Below are positions 1-13,890 of a DNA stretch of 64,000 bases, one piece after another. Source of the DNA: Paralichthys olivaceus (lineage: Eukaryota; Chordata; Actinopteri; Pleuronectiformes; Paralichthyidae); NCBI RefSeq assembly GCF_024713975.1, contig NC_091095.1, positions 4,500,001 through 4,564,000 on the forward strand. The letters are read 5' to 3'. Both the position numbers and the translations under genes were made by a program. Every line of letters starts with the position of its first letter. Within the stretch, counting starts at the first letter, position 1. The notes under the pieces were generated by a model that searched no databases, was not told the DNA's origin, and saw nothing but the letters and a program-made list of their open reading frames with translations.

Positions 1-189
1 CTACCTGCCACCAGGTGCTGCTCAGACCTGGTATCAACAGTTGTACGTTCGTCCGTTCGCACCAGATTTCATTTTACGATCTCTACATTTACTTGTACGT
101 CATTTCAGTGAAGGAACTTTTGAGAATCCAAATACAGCACATTTGCTATTTGTTAAACCATTATGAGAACAGAGCCCATCTCATGGACA

Positions 190-320
190 CATAATCCCTT
201 CTCTCCTTACCCAAGGCCAGGTTATTGGTGAAGGGCAAACTACAGAGGTAAATTGTAGCATCTGTGCTCAGAGACTTTCATATCTAATTCTCATGTGCCA
301 GACAGAGTGCATAGCAGTTC
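190..320 (+). repeat. Interspersed repeat, copy also at 50.58-50.73 kb
   Basis: The text around 'acccaaggccaggttat' and 'gactttcatatct' followed by a 'cagacagag'-like end recurs in the same order at 50580-50730 ('acccaaggtcaggttat', 'gactttcatatct', 'cagacacagaggcacc'). Shared order with many substitutions indicates two old copies of one dispersed element. The family is not identified. Confidence 0.5.
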
Positions 321-1109
321 AATGAAATTGCAGTAATTTTATTTCAATGAAAGAAAGATTTTAGAATTTTACAAAATCCATGACAAGTCGATTTCAGCTC
401 ATCATGGACGTAAGTAAATTTTACCTGTGTGTGAGTATATGACAGAAAATAAGGACAAAGCATAACAGGTCAGCTTTAATGTAATATTGACAATTCTTGA
501 TAAAATGATTTAAACAATGACGATAACGAGACAGAGCCGTCCAAACACTCCTTTACGTAAATTAACTTTTTCCGCACCAAAGCTTATTTATCTGCTCAGA
601 GGGTCGAATGACAGGTTTGTTGTTCTACTTCCAAATAGAACGTGAGATTTTACCGGAGGCCCCTGCTCACTCCAGAGTCAAGGCCCCTGTGTCTGGCTGG
701 TCCCTGATCAATTTTCAAAACGGTGAAGACAGGACCAACTCTCAGTGCCAAGGTATTTCCTGATTTAATTAATTGTCCACTCTGCACATCTACAGGGCCA
801 CTGCTCCTTCCTGCTGGTGTTGGCCCCATTCAGTGTACAGTCATGCAGTAGCGTATAAAGGCACAATTCAAAGAGCAGGCAGCGACTTGATGGCTAAATA
901 TGATCCCACCATGTGGGAACCATATGGGCTGGCTAACCAAGATGGGACCAACAGGCAGTAGCCAGGTCCGAGGAGGCGCATGGGAGTTATATAACCTTGT
1001 GATCTCTGCTGGCACCTTGGCCTCTGAACAGAAGAATCTTTTGATACTTCAGCTTGCACAGGTTTCTGGTTTCCAAAGAAAATTTAAGATGGACCCTGAA
1101 CCTGAATCA

Positions 1110-1505
1110 TCAGGCTGTACAAAAAGATGGACGATAGCTCCCCAAAAGTAATGACAAATAATCGTGATCGCCCCCTGCTGGCTGGCTCCACAAATGCTAC
1201 CTCCTCCATGTTAATGAATGGGACATTTAGGTGGTTCTTATCACTGTGTTAATTTTTCTGGTAAGTTTGGTTTAAATTAGATATTTGAGGCTATAAACAT
1301 GTGAAACGTCATTATTGACAGCTGAGACTAACTTGCTATTGGCCAAGCGTGTGACCTCGATACTGAGACTCTACAATAACTCGACTTTGGTTCAAAATAA
1401 CATTGAATGCGTAAGAAGGCAGCACCTGTATTTAGGATTTTTAGATTAATTTACATTATCTAAAGAGGGAGAAAGTAGTGGCCCTTTGTCCATCTTTATA
1501 CAAAC
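1110..1505 (+). repeat. Non-autonomous interspersed repeat, family A, copy 1
   Basis: The core 'gccccctgctggctggct', then 'cctcctccatgtta' and 'atgggaca', recurs at 22355-22735 and 46870-47045. The copy at 22.4 kb also shares the right end ('catctttatacaa' here, 'tatctttatacac' there). 'aagatggacgat' at the left recurs as 'aagatggacgacatga' near 44.6 and 46.87 kb. No ORF is present, so this looks like an old non-coding transposon or SINE family of the kind common in teleosts. Confidence 0.6.
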
Positions 1506-2639
1506 ATATATATATAATATAGTCTATTGACTGAATTAATTAAACATGTTATATGCTGAGACTACACTGTGTTCTGCAGAAACTGGTCCAGCTGGTGATT
1601 GGCTTTATATCAGCACCAATTACAGAGACAAGAAATAAGGAACAATTTCACCATCATATTAATTCACTACAATGTGGTGGAAAGTGTTAAGAGGAGAAAG
1701 AAACTCACAATCAAACTCACTCAGAAAACAACACAGCACTGGCTTATCTTCAATTTGCCTCAGTTGGTCAATTTATTCTAACAGTGGGAGTAAAAGAGAA
1801 TGAAATCCCAGACGCCCTGATGATTCTCCACTCTGGCACCACAGTCAGCAACTGAGCTCTGTAAAATGGAGAAATCTGCAAACCTCCGAAACATGCCGTG
1901 ATAGCCCCTCATAAAGCCCTGCATCAGCTTCCAGTAGGGAGCTCCCTCCTGAATAGTTATTGTGGTTAGTGAATCACAACTCAGATTTATACCCCAACTG
2001 AGGAGAAGTGGCCCTGTGGAGTTTATGATATAGTAGTCTAATATGATTCCAGTGCATTTCTATATAAAATAGAGAGTTGGCCCCAGCTGCTGTCCTATGT
2101 ATCAATCCTCCTACCTATCTTTTTTTTTTGTCTTCAGCGATGTCTCTCTCTTTCTCTTATCTCCGGTGACCACAGAGGAATCTCTCAGACTGTGTGAAGT
2201 CAGCTGAGGTTTGTCTTTGATTTTGTTGTTCTCAGTTTCCTTTAGAGAGCCAAAGACTTGCTCCTGCACCATAAGAAGAAAAAGCACCACTGCAGCCCAT
2301 AGAACAGAAGAGAAGAGTCTGAGTAAAGACAGAGGGGATACTGTATGGACGGGAGACAAGTAAAACCAGGTAGAATACATGGATAGGAATGCATCAGCTT
2401 TTTAATTTATCTGCCTTAATGAGCAGGTAGCTGTTAATAGAGATTAGCCAGATTTATGTCTCGACCTACAACTGTACGTAGGCATCCAAGGAATTGAATA
2501 TCATAAATCCTGTGACCTGGATGACTGAGAATCTTCACAGACAAACTGCTACTGATCACTAATACAGCGCTTGAGCTGATGAAGTTCCATTTGGAAAGTG
2601 TTTGAAAGATGTTTTGTTCACAAGGAATAAAATTTGCTT

Positions 2640-2830
2640 TGTGAAGTCACAGTGACATTGACCCTTGACCAGCAAAATCCAATCAGCTCATCTTGAGTAT
2701 AACGGAAAGTTTCTACCAAATTTGAAGAAAGTTCCTCAAAGTGTTCTTGAGACATCAAGAATGGGACGGATGGACAACCCGAAAGCAAAATGCCTCCAGC
2801 TACTGGCTGTCGCGTGTAATAAAACTCTAA
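2640..2830 (+). repeat. Diverged teleost interspersed repeat
   Basis: The sequence contains 'tgacattgacccttgacc', 'aaatttgaagaaagttcc', 'gttcttgagacatcaag', 'aatgggacggatggacaacc' and 'actggctgtcgcg' in order. I recognise this arrangement as a very common dispersed repeat in fish genomes. The small minus-strand ORFs over it are by-products. The identification is from memory, not a database search. Confidence 0.6.
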
Positions 2831-3193
2831 GAATCTGAAAACATTGATGTGTCTCATCCCTGTAAATTAACATGCTAAAGTTGTTGTGTTTATCCATATG
2901 AATATATCGCGGGTAAACTGCCCTGTGGTCATCCAAACAAAATAATTCAAACTGCATTGAGTGAGCCTTTTGAAAACCTGGACTCATCAAGCATGACTGG
3001 ATTGCATCACTGCCTCCACCTCCACCTCAGGCCAAGAAGAAATTATGTGAAAGGATTTTATGACTAATGTTTGATTGCAGTCTGGGCAATGAATCCTGGG
3101 TAATAAAGTCAGGCAAATCATAAAGTTAAAACACTCGGGTGTCCCTGTGTGCAAACTGCTGTGTCAAGTAAATGAGCAGATTATTCATGACTA

Positions 3194-3436
<243 letters not shown>

Positions 3437-6400
3437 TTAAGAATCTTACGAAACCTGTCATAGTATCCTGCTGCAATGTTGGTAACCATCCAGATGTTTT
3501 CCTCCGAACAAAATGTTAAACTTGAAGCTGTCTTGAGGTGAATGCAGATAGAGGCAGGTGACCAGAGCAGTTGATTTTGTTCCAGAAGAGGAAAAGGAAA
3601 CAGACACGTCAGCAGAGACCTTTTCATGAAATGTGGACTAGCGACTCGTGAATTACTTTATCATACTTTTTGGCAATTTTTCAGTTACGTTTTACCAGAT
3701 ATACCAGATATTTGTTTATCTCAAAACTATTAAAAACATGTGAAAATGTCATACAGCATTGGATCATATATTTACTGCTAGTATCGACAAACCCTCTAAA
3801 CTACAATACCATATACAGTCGGTGATTAAGTCTAATAATATAAATAACACTTGACAATGTGATGATAAAGGCATAATTTTGTTTAGCCACAAAATCAACA
3901 GGTTAAGGAATGGTTGTGGTTTGTATTTATAAAAGCAGTACAAGGTCGTAATTGTGATATAATGCTTTGATAATTTGTTGATTTTGTACAATTTATAAGA
4001 TGATTTGTTCAATCTTGAAATTTAAGGCTTTACCTGAATTCACATAAAGTGCTTTAAATGGTAAACAGTACTGGACAAACTCTATTTAAATGCAGCTCAT
4101 GCATATATGGGGCAGTGGTTTTATTGTAATAAATCATCGTTGTTAACTCATTGCAAATGTTTCCTGACTCTGTAAGTGTTGAATAAAACCTCTTTCATAA
4201 TGGATGTTGTTTTTCTTCTGGAGCCAGTTCAGATTATTCTCAGCTCATTCAGAGGTTCCCAGTCCTGTCTTCTGCTCTGACAAGGCTTCAACTGAGATTA
4301 CTTTGTCAACATTATTGTACTTCATTCCCAGCACAGAGGGATTTTCATTACCTGAGACTATAAACCGCAGTCTGTCACAGTATTGAATAGGCTGTCATAT
4401 CCACCTCGAGCTAACCCAGTCTCTCCTCTCTGCAGACACCTCAGAGTTTGTGTATTTCTATTCAAACTCAGTTTATTATACTGCATCTTCAAACTGAATC
4501 AGACGGTAACTCTTTGCTTTTCACATCCATGCACTGATTTAACCATTTTCAAAAGTATTTTTTGAAGTAACATAACAGTTGTGTATCTTATTTTGCGTCA
4601 CCAGCAAACTAATCTTGGGAGCAGATCGACAATGTTCAATCCATTCTTTTTACTTTTGCTTTTATGTCTTTGCTTTTGGAGCAGCTAAAAATAAATCAAC
4701 TTTTAAACCCTTTAAATGTAAAATATCTGTCAGAAAAGCTCCATTCACATCATTTGAAGACGTGGAGAGGTGTGCTGTGCCAATCTATGGCTGCTCAGAT
4801 GTCTTCTATTCTTACAGGATGACATTTTGTCCAACAAGCTACTTCAGTGTGACTTCTTTTAATGAGCTATTTGGGATCTCAGAGCATAAAATACAAGAAT
4901 GCGTCAAATCTGAACATTTACCACTGCACCTAGAGCAACCTGTGAAGATGTAAGTTGATGCTAATGGAATTCATAATGCTGCTGTTTCTTCATCTCCATC
5001 CAGCCATGGAGGCCTGAGGCTGCCAGAGACACAGAGCAAGAGGTGGATAACATCTGGAAAAAGGGAGTTGAATTAGATTAGAGAGGATAACATCTCAGAG
5101 GATAATGTGTTATAAGAGCACGACCTTGGCAAATAAAGCTCGATAGAAGAAGCAGGTATTTGAACAGGTGAGGTTGAGTTTTCCTTGGATGTTTAAAATG
5201 TGACTGTGACAAAGAGGTGAAGCACAAGCACAGAAATCTTAGAGGAAAGTGAAGGTTAAAGGTTGCTGTACTGACCGGGGCAGACGTGGAACTACAAGGC
5301 AGTTTTTAAACAAAGCTACAAAGAATCCACAAATCCTTTGGTAAATCTGTGACAGCTCATGAGATCGGCAGCAGAAGGGAACTAAAAACCAAGTGGCATT
5401 GACATAGCGGCAAAAACCTCTTCTGACACCTTTCTGTGTTACCTCTTTTAAATCTAACGTTTCTGGATGGGTGAACTATAGTGTTATTTGATGTGGTACA
5501 AGCACAAGCGCTCAACACAGCACCGAGAGCTATATGTAAATCGTATTATAATTCATTCTGGGTGGTAAGTCAATATTATCACATTACAAGAAACCATTTA
5601 ACACCTTGAGATCTTGACTTGTGAACCCTGAAGACGTCAGCTGGTACAGTCACAGTGTCAAGTGAGATGAGGTTCAATGTCAATGTAAAGGAGTCCAGAG
5701 GCAACAAGAGGAATAACTACTTGGCTGAAAAGGTTGTTGGAATAGCTTCGGTAAACCCTGAGATTTTATTGTTTTCACAATTCATTATTCTCATCATATA
5801 TTCAGGGCAGATTTTATGTAATCAAAAATAGTTATTCATTTTTCACTTCTTGAATCTCTCCAGCCAATGTTCCAACAGGTTGACCTGGCTGCTTCGTACA
5901 ATTACTACGACACATCTCTTGACACACAACATGATAAACTGTTCTGATTTAGCTTTCCTAAGACACCAGCCTCTGGCATAGTATTATGTTTTGTACATAA
6001 TTATACTAGCAGCTCTGTAGGGTTGTACTATGGTAAATCAGTTTGCCTTTGTACAAACATACAAAAGTGCGTTGGTGAAATATTAAGGTATCGCATAAAT
6101 TACAAAAAGTGGTGACCTTATTTTGGTGTCTGATCAAAAGTCAGAGAATCAACAAAGACATAACTCTTCCTCCTGAAATGTGTAATTTCTTAGCAATTCT
6201 ATGAAAACTATTTTCCCTAAATCTGCAAAGATCAATGTTATGGTGCCACCAAAGCAAATGTCTGTCTGCAATCCCCAAAGTCATTGAGATAATTCATCCG
6301 CTGCTGGTTGTTTGTTCTCATCTGTGTGTTGGTGACGCACCAGGCAGGCCAGTAATTCTGCTGACTCTCACCAACGTTTAGAGCACCGTGGTACATAAAC

Positions 6401-7729
6401 TGTTTTCTGCAACATAATCAGCTACATTTTCTCTGAGAGTATAATGCTCTAGATTCCACTGAAATAACTGCAGTACCTAAGCTTAATGCACCTGATTAAC
6501 AAAATTAACACAAAAAAAAACGCAATGCAACAAAGCAGCAAGTGCAGCGTTTATCTGAATTGTGTGAGGTTTAACCCTTGTGATGTCAGCACACACACTG
6601 AGAGCTTAATCAAACAAGCAACAGTAAAAATGATAAAAGAATACAAACATCAGTGATGAAAAGAAAAATCTTTCACAGTGTTATATGTCACTCTTACACA
6701 GATGTGTGACAATTGCTGCATGTTACATCACTTCTACTAATGGACCCATGAGGGAACATGTGGAGTCTGATAAGCACATCGTTAAAGGTTCATATTAGCA
6801 ATTCAAAATAGGGACAAGAGATTGAAAGACACTTTTCATTGCAGACACACTGGGAGGATATTAAGTCATACTGTGTATGAAAATATAATGTTCTTCCTTC
6901 TTTATGTTTTGCCTGGATCATTTTTAGGGTTGGCTTCCCCAAAGGGTGGAGAAGAAGTGAAAATGACCAAAGCTTTGTTCAGGACGATGGAGTTTAAGAG
7001 TTGCAAGACAAATGGTGCTCTAAATTAAGTGACAAAAGTACAATTAAAAGAATGACACAATAATGATCAGGGTCCTAAAAGGAATAAACTGATGTTTGAC
7101 TGCCGGTAGTAAAAGGGAAACAAGCAGTGTTTTGGCCCATGTTATAGAAAAGATCCAGGGGCATATTTATAAAGTTTACTCATAGTTGAAGCATCTTTAA
7201 AAGAGCTCAAGTGAAAAACTGTTATAAATAGGGAGGAAGCTTAGGAGTTTCTTAAGCAGAGGACAAAAGGGTGTTATTTTAGATAACTTTGTTAGCAGTA
7301 AGTATAGCAACTTTGTGCTTCAAACGTTTTAGACTGCACCACATAGCTCACTCCACTTCATGACTTCTGAATGGTGAAGTATAACCACAGAGAATTAGGT
7401 GTCTTGACTTGTGCTGTAACAAAGACACCAAATCTTCTTCTGTAATGGGTTTTCGATCCCAAAAACTAAACGAGTAAACATTGGTCCTCCAGTTTGATTT
7501 TCATGTTGTGCTTGTTTAGCCTCCATTTCAACACAGAGTGAAGCCACAATATTGTATTTTGCAAAATGTCAAAAAGAGTAAAAATATTCACAAGGATTAA
7601 ACTATTGACATTTTGAGTACAATGCTATTTTATGTAACAAGAATGATTAGTCCTCTAAATGTGCCAGATTTGTTTTTCATCAGGATCCATGAAAGTGTCA
7701 AAACATGCACAAATCTCACAATGCTTAAA

Positions 7730-7925
7730 AATAAAAATTCCTCGAATCCTCGTGGTGAATCCTCCCCCTGATTCACACCCACACCAACATTTTCTGGGTT
7801 TTCTCGACCCGCAATGCATCTTTCCACCAAGTTTCCTGGCAATCCATCTGATAATTCTTGAGCAATCTTGCTTACAAACACAGACACGTGAAAACATAAC
7901 CTTCTTGGCGTAGGTACGTAACATC
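7730..7925 (+). repeat. Diverged teleost interspersed repeat
   Basis: It carries 'caacattttctgggtt', 'ccaccaagtttcctggcaa', 'ttcttgagcaatcttgct' and 'acataaccttcttggcg', in the order typical of a common fish repeat that ends in a 'aacataacctccttggcggag'-like sequence. Overlapping ORFs on both strands are not genes. Confidence 0.6.
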
Positions 7926-8689
7926 GAAGTCGTCAGGAATTGCGCCTGATGATGAAGTTATAAATTACCACTTGAGAACGCAACAGGCTGCTGATTGAAT
8001 GCACCAGCTGGCGACAACTGTAAGTGTCCTTGATCAAACACACCTGAATAAAGGATCACTTCTATTGTCAGTGAGGTGAGCTCCACCTTTCTACAGTTTG
8101 TGATCATCTCCGACTGTGGAGCTCCTCCACCTCAGGGTTTGGAAACTGGGCAGCGAGCCCAGAGCGGCTGAGTGGGCTGCTTATATTTTACATCGAGAAT
8201 GAAGAGCAGTGAAGTCGGATTTACAGATTATTGTGGAGGACTTAACGGTGCACAAGACTCATTGAGTGATATTTAGGCTGGCTGTTTGATTTGTGTGGCT
8301 CAATAAAGACTTGTAATTATCAATCATCGATTATCAGTAGTATGCGCAGGCTATAAAGTGCCTGAGTGGAATTTATCGGTTGTTTTCTGTGAAGTTCTCA
8401 CCTTTCACCTCGTGGCATATAGATGTTAAAATGCCAATACCAGTGGTCGCCTAAAGACAGGCTTTAAATCAATAGTTTAATAATTTATTAATGACCACAT
8501 AACATTAAAAGCACAATAATGTCTAGTGCATTTTACATTACTTGTTTTATACTTTAATCTGAGTAAAAAATATTTGCAGTAGTATGACACACCTGACATT
8601 GATCTGACACATTTCATGTGAATTTAGTTTTGCTCACAGAGAAAGGCGATATCTATAACTTCAAAAGAAAGCTCTAATGCCTTTTTTCC

Positions 8690-8910
8690 CCTAGATTTGC
8701 ATCTATTTTATCAGGACACTGCCTTGTTTTCACGCCTAAACGTTTAGCGAGCCTCTGCACCTCACCCCTGACCCAAACCGAGAGCTCTGAAATGACGTTT
8801 TGCCTCATTGGGACCAAGCTTTGGTCCTCATAAGGGCGACTAGTCCCAGCAAGGTTGGTGTTTGTACTGGAAAATGCCCCAAAGACAAGAACAAAAAAAA
8901 TGCACAGACA
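8690..8910 (+). repeat. Repeat with 'ggtcctcataag' core leading into a CA-rich tract
   Basis: The stretch 'tttggtcctcataagggcga', then 'ctagtcccagcaaggttggtg', then an A/C-rich tail resembles the repeat that often sits next to (CA)n microsatellites in fish. A related composition occurs near 59.85-60.02 kb, where the microsatellite is still long. Confidence 0.5.
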
Positions 8911-9184
8911 CATGCACAGAAGCGCAGACACACACAAAAGAAAACCCAGCGATGGGTGAAATGAGAGGAGAGAAGGAGCTGGGAGGGACACAGCTTGACT
9001 TAAAGATGGTGGACAACCAGAATGAATGTCCACACAGAGCACCGCAGTACACACCTCCACTCTTGTGTTCTGTACACAGCTCTGTGTCTCCTCTACCTAC
9101 TCTATTCTTTTCTTTCACATGTAATGTCACTCACACAAATCTAGTGTATTATTATTATAATTGCATTTTTGGGTGTGCCCAGTA

Positions 9185-9435
9185 AACCTCAAGAGGAAGG
9201 CTCCCAGGAGACATCCTAACTAGACGCCCAAAACACTGAGACTGTCCCCAGTCAACATGAAGGAGCAGGGACTCTACTCCAAGCTCCCTGTGGATGTCTC
9301 ACAGTCACTGCACTGACCCGCCTGTCCAACTCACGTTCCATCATCCCTGGAAAGCATGGCCAGGGATAGGGACGTCTGGAATGCACTACCTCCACAACCC
9401 AAGCCCAAATAAGCGTAAGATAATGAGTTAATGGA
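9185..9435 (+). mobile_element. Diverged retroelement-type repeat fragment
   Basis: Segments such as 'caggagacatcctaactaga', 'aggagcagggactctactcc', 'aagctccctgtggatgtctc' and the end 'acccaagcccaaataagcgt' parallel a widespread fish repeat whose intact copies end in '...gacccggataagcggaaga'. I infer a decayed non-LTR-derived fragment. No reverse-transcriptase coding remains and the family name is uncertain. Confidence 0.5.
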
Positions 9436-10667
9436 AGTTCCTTTTTGACATTGTTCTTTGAGAGGTCGAGACAATATCACATCAAGGTCCATTTCAGGTC
9501 CTCAAGGTCATCAGCGCTTCTGCACTACCCACGTACTCCATCTCTAAATGTACTAGACAAATGTGCTCTACAGACTGAGGCACTGAGTAGTCAGGGGGAT
9601 ATTATTCACAAAATATAAAGTCATCATTGCACATCAATCGACGCCGTGTTAGTAGCTGACGTCCACAGTTTCCACTGTCCTGCTGCATCAGAGAGTGACA
9701 GTGAACAGTGACCTCAGCACAACGTGGCCGATTCTTGGACCGATAACAAGTCCGCTGATATAATGACAGGGCCATTTGATGAATGGGTCTGTTTTTAGGG
9801 AGGCACACATCCACTGGGGAATCAGCCTTGGGCAAACACAAAATCCCACAGGTCACAAAGGCAGATGGATTGACTGCAGTTCTCTGTCACTTTTATCGCT
9901 TAACTACTCGCCCCTGGATTAATAAATCTAGAGTCAAGACTGGCAGCTCCAGGCGCACAGAAGCAGCCGGTGCCACCTTTATGTAACCTTGACTTAATCG
10001 CAACCTCTTCATGACTCCACTTCCACTTAACGCCTTTTCATAAATGACTGTAAAAAAAAGAAAAGTATGGCTGATTTATCCTCAACTACTTTGCTCTTTT
10101 TCTCATGCTGGTTCTCAAAGACTCCATCGTCTCGCGAAGCATAAAGGACAGCAGGCTTTGCAGCAAAAAAAAAATGCCTCACACATTCACACTAAATTGA
10201 TTTTATTCAGAGGTTTATGTACTCTCAGTGCAAACCACCAGCTCATAGAAAAGTAATAAATTCTGATGAGACAAGAGCTTGCATATGAACCAGGGGGCTC
10301 GGCGTAAATTCAAATCAACTTCTCTCCCTGAATATATATTTTTTACCAAATGCTTTCTGTCTGCCTCTGAACTGGAGGAGATGAATTTCCAGCGTTTGGA
10401 GAAAATAATGGCACCACATAGACACCCACCCCCCATCAGTCTGAGCTGGTTCAACAATCAAACACTTCTAACCAGCTCACAGTCTCAGAGGTCTGAGAGA
10501 GAGGGAAGAGCAGGAGACACAATTAAATCATTTGTTTAGATTCTTAAACCTGACAAGTAGCCTCGTGATCAATCACAGCAACAGTTTGATGAACAAGAGG
10601 TCAGAGGTCGTGTAGAGACTTCAACACCAGAGGCTGACCTCCAACAAACATTCATTTATTTGAATCA

Positions 10668-10760
10668 AGGCCATGCATCCATTATCTGTCTTACTTATGC
10701 TTATATGAGGGTGCTGGGGTGAGCTGGAGGCGGGGAACATCCTGGACAGGTCGCTGGTGA
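10668..10760 (+). mobile_element. Short fragment of a fish dispersed repeat
   Basis: 'catgcatccattatctgtct', 'ggtgagctggaggcgggga' and 'acatcctggacaggtcgctg' match, with changes, a common teleost repeat with the pattern '...gaggcggggtacaccctggacaggtcgccagt'. It is a fragment without coding capacity. Confidence 0.5.
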
Positions 10761-13368
10761 GTTTTAGTTGCTCAAACTTAACCTCACATCGAAACTTGAA
10801 TGTTTAGTGTTTTAGACAGACTGCTGAATATGACATTTATGTATAAAGTCTTCGTAGCTCTGTTGCTTTATTTTTTCCCCTAACACTAAAAACTTTAGCT
10901 AAACACTGAAATTCCATCATTTGCCCTTGTTTTGATATGAGTTGTTGGGCCTGAGTTTGTCCGTGTGTCGGTGAGGATGAAGAGCTTAATGAGAGGAAGT
11001 TCAAACTCTGCATGTAGTCTCTCACCTCAGCCCTGTTACTGGATGAAGTGAAAGTTGGATTCTCAGTTTAAACAAGAGAATGATTATCAGACATCTGCTT
11101 CCAGATGTTCAGCCGCCCATTTGTGGTGAACCGTAACGTAAGATGACTGTGACAATGCAGAAAGCTCCTGCCCTCCCTGAACAACTCTTGATGAACGACG
11201 TGTCAGTTGTTTACTGAGCTGAAGCCTTCTCATTCTAGATTCGGTCGATTTCCAGTTTGGCCCGGGTCTGGTCCAGTGCCTGATCTGAAACCAGCCAATG
11301 GGTTCTGGCAATTTGGAAAGCGACCTTCATCAGAAACCTCTGCCGACAGCAACTCGTAGCCTATTGTGTTAGTAATAAACGACATGATGTGATTAACATA
11401 ATGTGATGTTGTTCAAAAAAACTGAGCCGCTACAAACAAAGACTGACGAAGATCTTGATGGGTGTGCACGTTTAGTCTAGAACGTTTATCGGCTTTTTCT
11501 TGAGAGAAGACGAGGCAGCTGAACGTGAGGATTTAAAAAATTAAAAGTGTGTCACTGTGTCATCATGGTGCCGCTTTACTCTCTGTTTCTTCACATGTTT
11601 ATTGGCGATTGTGAAAACCAGCTTAGAGGTGCATTACCGCCATCAAGTGGACTGGAGTCGCTACTCTCTCATTCATGGGTGCTCTCTCGCTCTTTGCTCG
11701 CTCGCTCTCGTTAAGGTGTGACATCTAGTGGTCCTGTTTGGTATAATACAGGAGCAGTTTGATAATGTTTACACTGACCTGATCCCGTTTCACTGCTCAA
11801 GAATTAAAATCTGTATGAAAGACAGATACAGATGCAGTATATACGGTATACACATAATATACAGTATATGCTGCAGAGCAAAACACACTATGGGAAACAC
11901 AGCAAAGATTTTGTCTTTGGCTCAACCCACCGAGGCACCGACGACTTTATCTGGGTATCGGTCAATTTTGGTTCAAAATTACCAATATGTCCCATTTTAT
12001 TAAGCAAATGTTGTCTTTACAATCCATCAACACAACTGGGAACCAACAATGTCCATAATGCATTCGTCCTTATTCTCTGTCCACCAGGAGCCGTTCATCC
12101 ATTCAGTCTTGGATTGTACAACTTTCTTTTATAGCTGATTAACAATGTGTGTGAAAACGTCTGATCCATTAGGACCAGTACTGATTTTTTTGTGTTTCTT
12201 TAGTCGATCTGCCCACAGGGATGTCACGTGATAGACGGCTCTTATTTACAGCATCAGTCCGAGGGAGCGCAGTAATTACAATGGGGGAAGAACCACATTT
12301 TACTGAGACACATACAGTTGTGCAGCTACTGGAACTATTTGTTGAAGCCTCCCTGGAGGAGAATGCCTCATCTGCAAACAGGGGCATCTATCTATCGATC
12401 TATCCCACTTGTTGCAGGGTAAATTATCTATTTTCTCTCGCGCAGCAATCAAAGAAGCATTTTTGTGATTTCTCCCTGAATCTCCCTCTTGCACAAGGAC
12501 CCACTTTTTTAGGATATTTTCTGAAGATAATCCTGGAGCTGAGGAAGGAGCTGCAGCAGCATCCTGTGCGGCTTTGCCCACATTTTTCACAGACAGACCA
12601 CAGTCTCTCCTCTCTTCTCTCATGAGGAAACATCAAATGCTGGAAAAGCCAAAATGGGAACGAGCAACTTGTGGGATTCGCTATCTCAGAAATAACTTGA
12701 CGGCAGAAAATACCCCCAAGAGGACGTGTGCCCCCCTTTTAGCAACGAGACCCCATGGTGGACGGGTCAGTGCAGCCACATGCAGCCTGTTTCATTCACC
12801 AGATTCACAGAATAAACTGAATGAGCTGCGGCACCGTTTCCCCAAAAATGGAGAAACAAGTCAAGATGCAGATCCTGTCTTATAGACAACAAATAACAAA
12901 CAAATAATGAAAAAAATTAAGCTCATGATCTTTTGAAGACTTCAGCTTATCATTATTATATTAAGTTCAAGAAAATTAAAGATATTGAAGTATCTTTTTA
13001 TGCAAAACTACCAAAGTTGCAGATTTGTTAGGTTTCTCTAGTTGAAATCATAGTAAACTAAATATATTTGGTTTTTATTACATATTTGAGAAAATTGATC
13101 ATTATCTTTGTGTCTATTGTTATTATTCAACTTATAAAATAATCAGCAAATGTATTCATAGTGAAAATATCTATTATTGCAGCTCTCAATATATATAGAA
13201 TATTTGAGTCTTAGACATTTAAACGTATTTCCCACTTGTTTTAAATGTATTCTAGTAGTGAAATAAAGTTCCTAATGTGTTTTACATCTTTTTTTATTAT
13301 AAAATACGGAAGGTAAAGTTTAATTTTAAAGTCTATTTTTCCTCTTTTAATTTGTGGACAGTAAAAAG

Positions 13369-13391
13369 TCAGCAGCAGCAGCAGCAGCAGC
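13369..13391 (+). repeat. (CAG)n trinucleotide run
   Basis: About seven consecutive CAG units. It lies about 120 bp outside the splice donor of the putative signal-peptide exon, so in the presumed first intron and not translated in the model. Confidence 0.8.
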
Positions 13392-13510
13392 CCTGTGCCA
13401 CACACAGCCCCCAGGTATTAGTCCATACCCTCACAGAGTAATAATAAACCGTGGGGGTCCCACTTAATGAAACCACACACTCTCTCCAGGACGCGCACGG
13501 AGCCGCTCAC

Positions 13511-13604
13511 CTTGCGCACCTGTCCCACAGGAGCCGAGCAGCAGCAGCAGCAAGGAGCCTATAAACGCAGTAATCCCAGCGACTCCTTTACTCCCCACAG
13601 GCAT
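13511..13604 (-). CDS. Putative first coding exon: signal peptide of an unidentified secreted or membrane protein
   Basis: On the minus strand an ATG at 13604-13602 in a good context (CACC before ATG) opens 31 codons beginning MPVGSKGVAGITAF, followed by a six-leucine run (encoded by CTG repeats) and GSCGTGAQ. The frame then meets a strong donor, GTGAGC, at 13510 in phase 1. A short polar start, a hydrophobic core and small residues at the end make a classical signal peptide. The upstream DNA (13605-13870) is GC- and CpG-rich, unlike its AT-rich surroundings, as expected for a promoter and 5'UTR. A second donor candidate (GTGCGC at 13520) would shorten the exon by ten bases. No second exon is visible to the left, so the first intron would exceed 13 kb, which is common for neuronal cell-surface genes. 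I cannot name the gene; the exon itself is inferred, not proven. Confidence 0.5.
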
Positions 13605-13890
13605 GGTGAAGCGACGGGATACCGCACAGTATAATCCCGCCTGTTGAGGGAGAGACAGTCCTTCCTCCTCCTTTTCTCTGCTCCTCTTCTGCTGCTGCTC
13701 TCTTTTTCCCTCTGCTCTCCTCCAGCTCCGCTCCGGCTGCGCTGCGCTGCGCTGCAGTCAGTCGCCCCGCTGGCACGGTGTGCTGGTGGTGGGGCCGGTA
13801 CCCAGAGGAGGATGAGGAGGATGCTGCCACAGCACCAGCCCTCTGTGAAGCGATGGGAGGAAGACTAGGAGAGAGAGGAGGGGGGGGCTT
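13605..13890 (-). promoter_or_regulatory. CpG-rich putative promoter and 5'UTR of the signal-peptide gene
   Basis: This GC-rich island contains repeated 'gctgcgctgcgctgc', several CpGs and pyrimidine-rich stretches within an otherwise AT-rich 30 kb. It immediately precedes the minus-strand ATG at 13604. Open frames on both strands here are composition effects. No TATA box was assigned. Confidence 0.4.
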
